DNA from: Diphasiastrum complanatum
Lineage: Eukaryota; Streptophyta; Lycopodiopsida; Lycopodiales; Lycopodiaceae
Assembly (NCBI GenBank): GCA_029204225.1
Contig: CM055111.1
Location: 28,416,340-28,480,339 of the forward strand
Reading direction: 5' to 3'
DNA: 64,000 bases
Shown here: in pieces, positions 21,485-32,639 of the stretch
How positions within the stretch are numbered: position 1 is the first letter of the stretch
How the letters are laid out: every line of letters begins with the position of its first letter
Position numbers and translations under genes: made by a program
Notes under the pieces: generated by a model
Database searches by the model: none
The model's input: the letters and a program-made list of their open reading frames with translations, nothing else
Told to the model about the DNA's origin: nothing

Positions 21485-22740
21485 AGCTAGAAAAGACATG
21501 CAAGAACTGAGAAAGCCTCATGGTGAATCCCGGAAGATGGAATGACCATGTAAGAACTAGTATTTCTAAGCAAATGTAATAAATGCAAGTAGACCCCTCT
21601 TAAAGAAAGTAGAGTGAGCCACCTTTTGATGGTGACCTCTAGTGGAGAGCAATATTCCACTTGTAATTTGTGAAATGTGGAAATTCCACTAGGATGCCAC
21701 CTAAGGAGCTCTCTTGCTTAATTTAAGAGACTCCCTCTTTGTGAAGAGGAGCTTTTTGCATTGTATCTACTCCATGCTTAATAAGAAGATTTTCCATGAG
21801 TTTGATGCTACACTAAACTCCTTGATCAAAATGGTTTTCTTGAGTGATGCCCATATGATCATGCCCTTCCATTCATATTGTGTGTGGTTGTGGATTTAGA
21901 GTGGATTAGTTTTCTTGCTTTCCTAGTAGTGGATTAGATTTCTTGTTTTCTTGTGGATTAATGTAGGAGCCAGCATTCAAGTAAACTAAATAGGCTGGAT
22001 CTGTGGTGTGATTCTTGCATATCTCTGTACAATACAGTTTTTGATGTTCTTAGGATGTCCAAGAATCAAAAGACTGGTTGGTTTCTTGATTCTTGGACTT
22101 CTAACATGTTGTAGTTTAGCTTTGTTTTTTGTTTTTGTTAAGTTATGCAAGGCAGCTCAGTGTTAATGTAGTGTAGGCCCTAATTTCAATTTGTTTTAAG
22201 AGTAGGTAGCTGTAGAATCTGTAGAACGTTCATTGGTTTGCATGTTGATCTGTGAATGAGCATTCTTGGCTTGCATCCATGTAGAATGTAAGTGCGTTCA
22301 AGAGCGACATCCCTGAGTTGTCCTCTGACAAGTAGGACAAAAGAAACATACTACAACGAAACTTTGTTTCCTTCCGCTTGGGTTGGCATCGTAAAATCAA
22401 TCAAGAAACCATCTAACGACTGCCATGAAGCCTGACAACAGGCAGAAACGGTTCTGTAAGCAAGAAGCAGAAAAGTAAACAACAGGTCCTCTGGAGCAGG
22501 GGATCTGTCAACATTTGACCCGTTGCCGCTTGCATCACTCACATTCTGAAACGGCATATGCTACAAGACTATCTTTGATCGGACCCATGCACGCAATCTG
22601 AAATGTCTCCAGATCCGTTCATAGCTCAGAACGACCTGCACACACCATCCCCACGCCCTGCATACATCCTCAGCTCCTTCTACATCATCCTCTACCCATA
22701 GCTTACCCATCGTCTCCACCTCCCTCTGTCACCATCTCAG
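21485..22740. other. No gene seen
   Basis: T-rich plus-strand sequence with short open frames only. The minus-strand frame at 22351-22557 (68 codons) has no recognisable domain. Confidence 0.4.
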
Positions 22741-23440
22741 TCGAGCACCCTCTCTCACGTCTCAACCGAACACCTTCTCTTCCATCTCATCCGCCCTCTC
22801 TCATGTCTCAACCGAACATCTTCTCTTCCATCTCAGCCGAGCCTCTCTCTCTTACCATCTTGACCGACACAACGCAGGTGCATCAAAAACAAAAAATTAA
22901 AAAAGAATCTCAACCGGAGCTCACGCTCACATCTCAACCGGAGTGCTCCCTGAAATCTCAACCGAAGCGCTCGTTGGAATCTCAGCCGAAGTGTTTGCTG
23001 AAATCTCAACCGAAGCGTTCGTTGAGATCTCGACCGAAGTGCTCCCTGAAATCTCAACCAAAGCCCTCGCTGGAATCTCGACCGAAGCATCCGCTAAAGT
23101 CTCGACCGAAGTGTCCGCTGAAGTCTCAGCCGAAGTGCCCGTTCAGATCTCCACCGAAGCCGAAGTGCTCGCTGAGATCTCGACCGAAGCTGAAATAACG
23201 GCTCAGATCTCGACCGAAGCCGAAGTGCCAGCTCAGATCTTGACCAAAGCCGAAGTGCCCATTCAGATCTCGACCGAAGCCGAAGTGATCTCGACCGGAG
23301 CCGAAGCGCCCGCTCAAATCTCAACCGGAGCCGAAGGCAGCGATCAAATCTCGACCGAAGCGATTCGATCAGTTCTCAACCGAAGCAATCTGGTCAAAGC
23401 TCGACCGGAGCAAGTAACACCCATCTCGACCGGACCATAA
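22741..23440 (+). repeat. Minisatellite of 24-bp and then 30-bp units
   Basis: The early units are about 24 bp (core AATCTCAACCGAAGCG with a variable CTCGCTG-like end). Later ones are about 30 bp, adding GCCGAAGTGCCC. At least 20 units are visible. Both periods are multiples of three, so long repetitive frames stay open (for example AQISTEAEVP repeats on plus, and Arg/Leu-rich frames on minus). It ends about 400 bp before the gypsy-like gag on the same strand and may be that element's leader. Confidence 0.85.
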
Positions 23441-23831
23441 CTTTTGATCAACATCTTTGATTGCCATTTCGACCAAACCACCATCTTCGCAACACCCTTG
23501 AGCCTTAAAAAAAAAACAAAAAAACAAAAAAAGGCATGAACACCAAAAAAATTTCAAAAAATAAAACTCATACCAATAGAAAGCCCTTTTTATATTGAGT
23601 CTCCACCTTCACTTCCTTCAACACCCTAAAAAGTCGAAAAACACCAAAAATTCTATAAAATGCAAAAACACGACCAACTCATACCCTAGTACCCAATGGA
23701 CCAACAAAACGATCCTCAAGTCCCAGACGATTATCCATACGAGATCAGGTCCCCTGAAGCTGAACAGATCAAACGTCATAGGTTCTACTGAATGAGAGCC
23801 GAACTCCAAGAGCCATCCACAAACTCGTTCA

Positions 23832-25023
23832 ATGGACAAGAACCTAATAGAGCCGAGTATTCACGCGCACGACCCCATTTTTATGGCGCTTACCCCTCCC
23901 AGATTAGAACCAACACTAATGGAATTTCTGCTTCATCTTGAAAGACGTACACCCAAGCTAGATCTACCAAAGTTTGACGGTAGTCCAAAACCTCAAAGAT
24001 TTTTGCAAATCTTTAAAAATGCATGTGATGTATATGGCGAGACATCACCCGACACCATGATTCAACTCTTCTCGATGACCATGATCGATCGAGTACGAGA
24101 ATGATTTTTTAACCTTGATCGTGAAGATAAACGTGACTGGTCACTCTTGAAGGAGGCCTTTATCAAACGCTTCAAGCCATTTTGCTTGATAGAAAGCCCT
24201 TTTGTCAAGCTAAGTAATATCAAAATGACAAAAGACGAACGAGTACAAGACTATATTGAGTATTTCAAACGTCTCAAAAGTCAAGTACAAAACATATGCT
24301 TATCATCTGGTTCTTAGTCGGCCTTCCAAGATGGATTAGACGCGAGCTTAAATCCAATGATGAATATACGAGCCTAAAGTTAGCTATGTCTGATGCCATC
24401 AAGGAAGAAGACGAAGATCGGATGTTGACGAATCCAGGGAAAGGCAAGCACCACGTGCTCTTGTCCATGAGTCAAAGCCGATCGAGGACACCTGAGATCA
24501 GCTTTGGAAATCCCAGTTGGAGTTGCTTAATAAGCAACATCAACTACAGATGGAGAAACTCACCAATGAGTTTCAAACTACCCTGAAGTCTATCCAAAGC
24601 AGTATGCCTGGTCAGTCAAACCCTGCACAGGTACCTTATAGACAAAAAACAATATGGTGCCCACACTGCCGGGCTATGTATCATGTTGATGCTTGTCCTT
24701 CATATCGACCTATCCAAGCACATATAGTTCAACAATATGAACAACACTCATCCCAATCTGGAAATGCCTTGTCTTATCCTGACTATCCATCAGAAAGTCC
24801 AGACCCACTAGCCATACAAGATGGCTATGCAGTTATACAAGGGCCACTGCACACCAGATGCTTCATCTATGGTGAAACTGGCCACTTCATGGTTGATTGT
24901 CCAATCAAGACCAAGTACCATCCTGAGTGTCCCGACTGTATAAGAAAACACAGTTTCAAAGACTTTCCAAAGCAACACGCTAAGATCTTGCCTACCCGTC
25001 ACGTCAGTTATGAATCACAATAG
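23832..25023 (+). pseudogene. Gypsy-like Gag with multiple zinc knuckles (copy 1)
   Basis: A Retrotrans_gag core is readable: LDLPKFDGSPKPQRFLQIF, NACDVYGETSPDTMIQLFSM, then after a TGA where Trp is expected (24103) DWSLLKEAFIKRFKPF and VQDYIEYFKRLKSQV. After a frame change comes NDEYTSLKLAMSDAIKEE, then a 168-codon frame (24517-25023) with a short helical stretch and three knuckle-like motifs: WCPHCRAMYHVDAC (residues 47-60), CFIYGETGHFMVDC (115-128, second Cys replaced by Tyr) and CPDCIRKHSFKDF (138-150, last Cys lost). Gag would package element RNA. The same three-knuckle layout recurs at 35 kb, 44 kb and 47 kb. Confidence 0.75.
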
Positions 25024-25980
25024 GATCTTCACGACAACAACATGAGCACCATAGCAACCAACAGTTAAAACTGCTGCTCGATCGAGAAGTTTCTTGTAAA
25101 CTTCTACATCACCATCCAATAAGCCAGTACCATAATGCAAAAAGACAATCTGAAATGAGTCCTTGTCGAAAGAAAGTAAAACCGATATTCCGTCATCTGC
25201 TACAATGTCCAACCAAGAGCAACCTCCACAGGGAATTGACAGTTTTTCTCCCCTTCTACAAACTCAAATCTATTTGTCTTTTCACATGCAGATAAGATTT
25301 CCAATATGCCAATACACAACAAATCTAGGATTCAGAAATCCACTTAGAGATTCGGTTTTAAATCTCTTGTTCAACGAGGTCCTCAGGACATAGTACCTCA
25401 ACCATACCTGCATCTCATGCTATATCTTACAACATCTGTTATCCATGATGATATATTTTAGTGTCACCAACCCTGTCTTGTTTTGACAAGGGCATGTCAG
25501 AGTAAGTCACATTACTCAACAAAACAACTGAAATATTGCAACTATCAAGGTACATTATCAATGTTGATGAATGCAAGTTTTGTTCGACAGTTCTCACTAT
25601 CTGTAACGTTTGTTTATTTCCTTGTTTCTCTTCACCTATTTTGTGTGACTGATTTTTGCATGAGGAATAGCTACTGCACGAGAGTCTTCTGTAGAGCATC
25701 TTCAGAACACATTTTCATTCATCTATCCATCTTCAGATTACCATGTACAACAGTTTCAAATTTTTGAAAACTATGAGAAATCCATGACAAGATAGAGTTG
25801 ATTCCTGCACCTCATTGTCATATTATTCTTTGAGTCAACTACAGCAAGATCGAAACAAATTTAGTTAAAATTTGTTCAATCTTTAGTCCAGTCACATGTT
25901 CAACGAGTTTCAACTACGTGTTCCACACACTGATTCAATCTTGAACATGAATAGTTACCTGCAACAACATCCCCACCAAC
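25024..25980 (+). other. Interval between Gag and the coiled-coil region, no domain recognised
   Basis: Fragmented frames on both strands, none with a recognisable motif. Probably decayed interior of the same element. Confidence 0.4.
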
Positions 25981-27130
25981 AGATTTTTTCTGGGGGGGGA
26001 GAGAGTGGATTTGCTTGGATCCATTGGAGCAGTTACGCTGCCAGCAACAACACCAGCAAGATCGACAGCCAAGGTCATAAACCCAAAGTCAACAATGACA
26101 AGGCTAAGAAGACAGATGGGCAATCCAAAGCGACTCGATCAGAAGAAGTACCCATTCACGACGATTATCCTTCAGAAAGGGAAACACAAGCATTGGAAAA
26201 TTAGTCTCCTTCTTCAACCAACCTCTTGCCATACTTCTGTGCCCATTCTCATGTCTATCGTCCACACCATCTACCGTTGTCACCACCACCATCCCTTTCA
26301 TCTGTTTGTTTATCATCAGTTTACTGTTCTTCTGAGAAATTTCCAGTTTTTTATAGTCTTACCGAAGCAGGTGATAGATCATTGCAAGTGTCTTGTGGAG
26401 ACCAACTACCACCTATATTGGTTTTTCAGCCGAAAAAGACCTACAAATGCAGGCGAAGCAGCTAGAAGAAATAAAAAGAAAGATCCAGGAAGCTGAGGAG
26501 AAAAGGACAAAACTTAAACAACAGATGAGTCAGATCGATCTTGATTAAAAGAAACTCGATGGGGTAATGATAGTTGAATCCCCTCTTATGAAGCCCAAAG
26601 AGATCCAAAAGTAACGGATCAAAAGAAAGAGCTGCAGAAAATGAAAGATGAAGACATCCGTGAACCTGCAAATAAAGTAAGCTCCTCACCTAGCAAGTGG
26701 TGGTCAAAGCTCGACATTGCAAGGGTCCAAGGCTGCAATTGTAGAACTATCAGTTCCTTCACCTTGTCACCAAGCCTTCATCATGTTTCCTCACCGTTAC
26801 CAAACTGTCCATCCAAAATTGTTTCTACCACCAAATTTTTGATGATGACTCCATCCCCTTGAGACTGATAACCAAGATTTGTGCTACCTATCAGAAAAGA
26901 GCATCAACAAGACTGGAACTACAACTGAGAGAAGAACCACGGAAATACCCAGAAGTTATAATCCGCCAAGGAGCCAAAGATGAAACCGTCAATGGCAGAT
27001 ACAAGTGACTAAACAAAGAGACACATGGAAAGCACTCGAGCATGCATGTTGTGAAGCTGCTGGGAGCTCTGCAATTTTGAGAATGTCAACCACTTGTAGC
27101 AATAAGACATTCTAAATCCAATTGCAGCAA
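25981..27130 (+). pseudogene. Element-encoded coiled-coil region (copy 1)
   Basis: Conserved with 42231-43290: both carry KAKKTDGQSK, then a Ser/Thr/Pro-rich stretch, a segment reading roughly SLTE..RSLQCL.(E/K)TNYH, a charged helix (here KQLEEIKRKIQEAEEKRTKL), and SSSPSKWWSKLDIARVQGC. Stops and frameshifts interrupt both copies, but the similarity persists at protein level, so this was once translated. I do not recognise the family. It sits between gag and protease, so it may be an extra polyprotein domain of these gypsy-like elements. Confidence 0.5.
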
Positions 27131-27358
27131 TTTGTGAAAAACAGTTTTTGTGATAAAGACTGGCGACAATAAGCACTTGGTTTTATGTAAGCGAATGAGG
27201 ATCTATGATTTTCGAATTGACGATCGAAGATGCCAATGCAAAGCGGAGCGACATCGTCCAATATGAGTTGCAGTGGGTCCTGCAACACATTAGGGGTGAG
27301 ATGATGTTGGCTGATTTTGTCGAATCCCCAAGATACTCAGACAGAGCAACTCAAGAGC

Positions 27359-27440
27359 ACCTCTCACCTTAGACCAAGGAGGTCTCTGAGAAGACGAGAC
27401 TAATGAAGACTGAGAGCCGACTATGAGAGCCGAGAAATAC
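27359..27440. repeat. Second copy of the 80-bp direct repeat (see 21405)
   Basis: Starts CTCTCACCTTAGACCAAGGA and ends AGAGCCGAGAAATACTA, same orientation as 21405-21484. It lies just before the protease segment. Confidence 0.75.
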
Positions 27441-27469
27441 TACAATTAAGCACAAAAGGTACGAGGACG

Positions 27470-27720
27470 AGCTGCGGTAGTAGATGGAGGTTCGGGCGTC
27501 AATTTGATCTCCACTACTTTGTGTCATAAATGGGATTTGCAAGGATTGAAGCCAACGAGATTTGCCATCAAGCTAACAAATCAGTCATGTGTAAAAGCAA
27601 AAGGTGTAGTCGAAGACATTCTAGTAAAGATAGCATGAGTGCAGTTTGTAATCACCTTCGTGGTGATGGTAATTCCAGAGTCTCTTTCCACCTATCGCGT
27701 TCTACTTGGAAGACACAATG
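27470..27720 (+). pseudogene. Gypsy-like retropepsin (aspartic protease)
   Basis: Reads VVDGGSGVNLISTTLC, WDLQGLKPTRFAIKLTNQS, KAKGVVEDILVKI, then after a TGA VQFVITFVVMVIPESLSTYR and VLLGRH. This is the plant gypsy protease layout: DGGS active site, hydrophobic flap region and LLGR near the end. A stop after LVKIA and loss of the tryptophan after LLGR show decay. It is downstream of gag on the same strand, as expected. Confidence 0.75.
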
Positions 27721-28090
27721 AATGAATAGAAGAGAGGAGAGGATCCTGGCTCATGAATTTGAAATTCCAATAGGGAGATGGGCGAGTTTCCATGGTATAT
27801 ATTCTCTTCAAGAGGAGAAAATAAACCCCTTAGGATCCCCATGCAATTTTATAATAAGCTACTGACCTTCTATTCTCGCATTATAGCAGTCAATCACCAT
27901 GCAAGTGCTCCTATGTCCAAATATAGGTCTGGGCCCTCATATGATTATTAATTACTAAAATGACCACGTCCGGAATGATGTAGCATAACTAATAACCACA
28001 TACAACTGGAGTGACCGGCTATCCACGCCAGGAATTATTTAGATTCCCTTATACAGGACATGGACATAACACAAATCTTCTAATAAGATT
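27721..28090. other. Interval between protease and integrase remnants
   Basis: No RT or RNase H motif is seen here, although about 2 kb of pol should separate the flanking domains. So the element carries a large internal deletion. Confidence 0.5.
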
Positions 28091-28537
28091 ATGTGTGACA
28101 TTTTGACAAAGGCCGTGGAAGCAAGCATATTAGATTGGGAGCACAAGCTACATGCTACTTTGTGGGCTTTCAGAACTGCATACAAAGGCAGCATCGAACA
28201 AACGCCATTCCAACTGGTGTATGGCCAAGATGCAGTCATGTCCGTGGAATTTCTTCTTCCATCTCTTTGTATTGTAACAGTGCAATGATTGGATAATACA
28301 AGATCGCTCCACCTTCGTCACGAGGCACTACACAAGTTGTGCGAAACATGCTTGTTAGTAGTCCATGCTCTTGCTGTAGAAAAAGCACGTCACAAGGCTT
28401 GGCACAATCGTCGTCTTCACAAGAAAGATCTCCAAAAAAGAGATTTGGTCCTCGTGTACAAGACAAAGGTGATCAAAGGAAAGCTTAAGTTCACCGATGA
28501 AGGCCCTTATTGCATCACCTATTCAACTTTTATATGA
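28091..28537 (+). pseudogene. Gypsy integrase C-terminal part
   Basis: Reads DWEHKLHATLWAFRTAYKGS, EQTPFQLVYGQDAVMSVEF, then after a TGA KARHKAWHNRRLHKKDLQ, DLVLVYKTKV and KLKFTDEGPY. This is the end of the gypsy integrase core (W..KL..ALWAYRTAYK, TPFQLVYG) and the GPY/F module (GPY retained). The catalytic DDE core lies upstream and is missing. Same strand as the gag and protease, hence probably one element. Confidence 0.82.
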
Positions 28538-30385
28538 ATATTTTTTTATTCAAATATCACACGTGTTAGAATACTATCTAACGTACTCTAGACTATGCTC
28601 ACTATGCCTACGCAATTCAATTGCACTCTTTGGTGAAAATGGAACATTCTTTATGTCACACACTTTGGATGACTTTTTGATGGTGATCATGTATGGATAC
28701 CTACTATATAATAAGTGCATCTTAACCACTAGACTTATTTTATTTTAAGACAATAGGCTTCATGGTTTTTTTATAATAGCAAGTAGTAACGGAAAAGTGA
28801 TCAAGTTGGTGAAGTGATCGCTACAAGCTCCCAAATTGTAGACTCAAAGTTCCTTAGAACCGTTTATACTCTGTGTAGTTCAAAAAGTAATACACTGTTT
28901 TTGAATGATTTTCTTAATGGATCAATCCTTAGACTCAGATCATACTCTTGAGTTTTATTATGCTCAGTTCTAATAGTCCTAGAACATAGACATTTCATAT
29001 CAAACTATGTACTTCCATTAAGAAAGATATAGAGCCTGCAATTCAACATTTCAGTTGAGTATATTAAAATATAATTTCTCAAATTTTTTGCTTTGTAGCT
29101 TACAAAGTAGCCAGTCTAGAATCATTTATCTTTTTGGCCATTCTAGGGAAAATCAGAGATAGACGTAAGTAGATTCTCTTGCATCTTTGTTGTGGATGTT
29201 TAGTGCAGTTAATATATTCAGTGACAAGGGTAGCCTCCTAAATATGGTACATCTCTTTGTCATATCAAAAAAGTAGAATCTTACGAAGGTTGAGTAAAGC
29301 CACTACACCTAATGAAATTAGATTTTAAATTTGAGAGATAATAATGCAATATTGTTTATGAGACTCCAAAATGATAGGAAAAAGAGATGATCAGACCGTA
29401 AGTTGATAACTCCTAGAAGTATATATAACTATCCAGGAGTTTTGATCCATAAACTTTTGAGAAATGCAATAAACAACAAGCTCCTTTTGAGTCCCAATAA
29501 TCATGTCTTCAATGTTGTGTGGATATAATCGTGTGAGAAATTGGTTCCCCTTTGGTTCTTAGGTGCTTTTGTTAACATTCCTAGTTTGCTATCACTAGAC
29601 CATTTGATATCGGTACATCCATTCATTGAAAAGTGTTTGATATTCAACATAACAAATCATGACTAGCATAATTTTCTATTCTCGTTATTACTATAAACTA
29701 GCCTTTTTCTTGAAAAAATGCTTAGTGGAGTGTTGGCTACAAAAGACTATGCTAGAATATGAAAATAAAATTGCTACTTTTAGTTTCTAGAGGCTAATGC
29801 TCATTTGTCACACCGATACTTTTAGTTGTGGAGTGTGGGCCACACAAGAGTTTGTTGATATTTCCATAATTTGTTGCTTTGACTGTTTAGAATCTTACAC
29901 TTATCTTTTATCTTGATATCATAAGTTGTGGTTGAGTTCTTTTTTAAAATTTAGGTACAGGTGCACTTGATTATACTAGCTATTGAGTCATGTATCATTT
30001 TGATGGAACAAAAAAGAAGAAAATATAGACTCTCTAGAGGCCTAAAACTCTTTCATTGTTTGATATAGCACTAGTTATCATATATAAGATAGACTTTTCC
30101 TTGTTTTTCAGTGCATAAAATTTGAAAACACTATAAGGAGCGCATAAAAATTATAATACCATATGAAACCCATGTTTTATAAAGAATCGTATGGTTGACT
30201 TGAAGGGTGAAAACCAAGGCCAAGGTTTCATTAGGATAAGCTATTTTATCATTATTATTGGCATATATGAGTCCCAAAATACACACAACGTTTATTTTTA
30301 TGGAATAGTCAAAGTAAATTTTAAAAATGAAACTTGTCATGTGCATGTGGTCTTTTAACAATTCCATGGATTAGAGAAAATATTG
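28538..30385. other. AT-rich 1.8-kb stretch, nothing recognised
   Basis: No coding similarity, tandem repeat or clear element edge was found on either strand. Confidence 0.4.
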
Positions 30386-30721
30386 TGTTAGTATGATGTC
30401 TTTGTACAAGCCTCATGTTCATATCACATAAAATCAAGTCTCAATAATTCTTATAAATACTAGTGTTACTCTATTTTAGAAAGGAGCATAAATGATGGTG
30501 GATACAAATTGGATAATTTTGAATTTCTTTTATTGGATTGGTATATTAGAATGCCTAGGTGTGAATATATTCACAATTGCAAGCAAGGACTACTTTACAA
30601 ATAAAGAAATGCACGGTGCTCTTCTTTCATTAGTCTTTTGTAGTGCTAATCTAAAACAACAGTCTAATAGTGTCGTTCGACACTCCAAACTGTCCTGATC
30701 TTTCGTACCTTATTTCCAACA
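30386..30721 (+). repeat. Probable 5' LTR of copia G
   Basis: TGTTAGTATG...TTTCCAACA, about 336 bp, followed by A and then TGGTATCAAAGC (30723-30734), an initiator tRNA-Met-type primer site. A TATA-like TATAAATA at 30452-30459 is suitably placed in the LTR. The left edge is inferred from the TG...CA rule, since there is no second LTR. Confidence 0.5.
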
Positions 30722-30722
30722 A

Positions 30723-30734
30723 TGGTATCAAAGC
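30723..30734 (+). promoter_or_regulatory. Primer-binding site (initiator tRNA-Met type) of copia G
   Basis: TGGTATCAAAGC, one change from the canonical plant copia site, just before gag. Confidence 0.75.
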
Positions 30735-30779
30735 TTGTGTTGATTATCATAACATTTCTACAATCGTCTTTTTAAATTC

Positions 30780-32210
30780 AACTTATTGAGCAATTCAATG
30801 GCGCCGACTTTCACATTTAAAAGTATCGCATCAAGATGATATTGTTGGAAACAGATTTGTGGGATGTGGTCGACGGATCTTCAATCCTACCACAATAAGA
30901 TGCATTATCTTATAGCCAAATGGAAATCCAAATATGGCAAAGCTTTCGCATCAATATCCATGAATCTTAGGGATTCACAAATATCTCATATAAGTAACTA
31001 TGAAACATCTAAGAAAGTTTGGGAAGTACTCATTAGCTTGTATGAGACCCAAGACGTTACCGCTCATCTATTCTTGCGAAAGGAACTCTTGTTTTGTAAG
31101 ATGTTAGAGTTGATTTCTATCAATGACCATGTTAATCATGTTAGATTATTGATTGATCAACTTGTTGTAGTCGGATCACTTATTGTCAACAATGATGTTG
31201 TCATGACTCTCTTAGGAAGTCTTTTTACTACCTATGATCATTTAGTCATGTTGCTCTCTACACAACCGGATTTAGCTATGCAAAAGGTCACTTCAATTTT
31301 TCTCCAAGAAGAACTTTGAAGGAAGTCAAACGATGTTTCTACATCAGACAAATTAGTTGCACTATACTCAAAGAAGAAGCATCACTCAAAGAAAGGTGTT
31401 GTCAATACTTCAAAGTCAGATACTCAATATCCATCACAGTAGGAAAAGTCAAAACATCAACATGCCAAAGTCTTCTGCAAGTACTGCAGGAAGAAAGGTC
31501 CGCAGAATTCTTGCGAACAAGAACCAACAGGTTCATACTGTAGTTATTGACGCTTTTGAAGACATGTCCAACCAAAAGTTGTTTATGTCCGAATCGAACA
31601 ATCGTTCACATTCTAGTTGTTGGTATCTCGACTTAGGTGTGACACGACACATGGCATCTCGACAAGATTTGTTCAAGCAATTTTTTTCCATACATAATGA
31701 AAACAACATTCATCTTGGAGACTATAGCTCTCTAAAGATAGGAATAGTCACCATCAGATTCGATGATGGCTCATCTCAACTTATCGAGAATGTTTTATAT
31801 GTTCCAACTCTGACCAAGAACTTATTATCTATCAATCGAATTGCTGATCGAAGCCATACCATCGTATTTGATGCAAATCAATGTCTTATTCGGGACAACA
31901 ACTTGAATGTTCTGGTCAAAGGTTATAGATATGGTCATCTCCATACATCAAGGGCCATAAATGCGCACTTACATTAGAAGAAAAATATTTGTCTACACCT
32001 TCATCAAACAATAATATCCTATGACATCGATTCCTAGAACTCCATATGAGATCTATACTTTAGATGTTCTACAATAATCTTGTCGAAAGCTTAGACATCA
32101 TCACCAAAATAGACTTGTGAGACTTGTATTATTGGCTAGCATGCAAAGTCAAGATTTTCCAAAGGCCAAGGTCATAGAGCTAAAGGCATTCTGAGTCTGA
32201 TTCATTGTGA
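30780..32210 (+). pseudogene. Copia G gag, protease and start of pre-integrase
   Basis: Gag begins IEQFNGADFH, hits a stop, and continues KMILLETDLWDVVDGSS. A second frame (30864-31319) gives the UBN2 block: SKKVWEVLISLYETQDV, LISINDHVNHVRLLIDQL, NNDVVMTLLGSLFTTYDHLV. A knuckle remnant FCKYCRKKG follows. The protease (31357-31977) has YLDLGVTRHMAS, where DSGATRHM is usual (Ser to Leu in the active site), and VLYVPTLTKNLLSI. After 31980 only scraps of the pre-integrase region remain before truncation near 32210. Confidence 0.82.
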
Positions 32211-32229
32211 TTTTTGAGGCCTGATCCAA

Positions 32230-32616
32230 ACCCCATTATGCAAAGGATCGATGTATTTCTGCCAAGATCTAGCTGGTAGTAACAGTTAGCTTCTTCAGCA
32301 AGCAACACATCATACTCATTCATCAACTAAAAGGAGAGCACACCAAACCCTAGAGAATGCTTCACAAAACTGTATTCACAAAAGAGATAAGGAAGTACAT
32401 ATATACAATGTCTTTTTTTTGTGAGAAGTACCACTGCATGCTTTATATGCTCTCTTAGAAGATGCATATCCATGGTCTCCTTTATGGGACATGTGTCCCA
32501 ACTCTCTATTCACTTACTAATATGTATTGTATGTGTAAAACAACGTGTACCAAACAACTAAAAAAATGGTAATACTGATCAAGTGTTTAGATATACTAGA
32601 CTTATCTACTCTAACA
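32230..32616 (-). repeat. Probable 3' LTR of copia J
   Basis: On the minus strand the LTR begins TGTTAGAGTAGATAAG at 32616, right after the purine tract TAAGGGAGAG. Its other end is not resolved and is placed near the junction with the copia G fragment. Confidence 0.55.
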
Positions 32617-32639
32617 CTCTCCCTTAAGTCCTAGTTTAT

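Noticed and set aside
22803..23440. Repetitive proteins of 60-165 residues in the minisatellite
   Set aside because: The repeat period is a multiple of three, so frames stay open by arithmetic, on both strands. No independent coding sign.
22741..23440. CRISPR-like array
   Set aside because: Units are contiguous without unique spacers, in a plant nuclear context, and with no cas genes.
21405..27440. LTR pair of a 6-kb element defined by the 80-bp direct repeats
   Set aside because: The repeats are too short, lack TG...CA ends, and protease and integrase lie outside the right copy.
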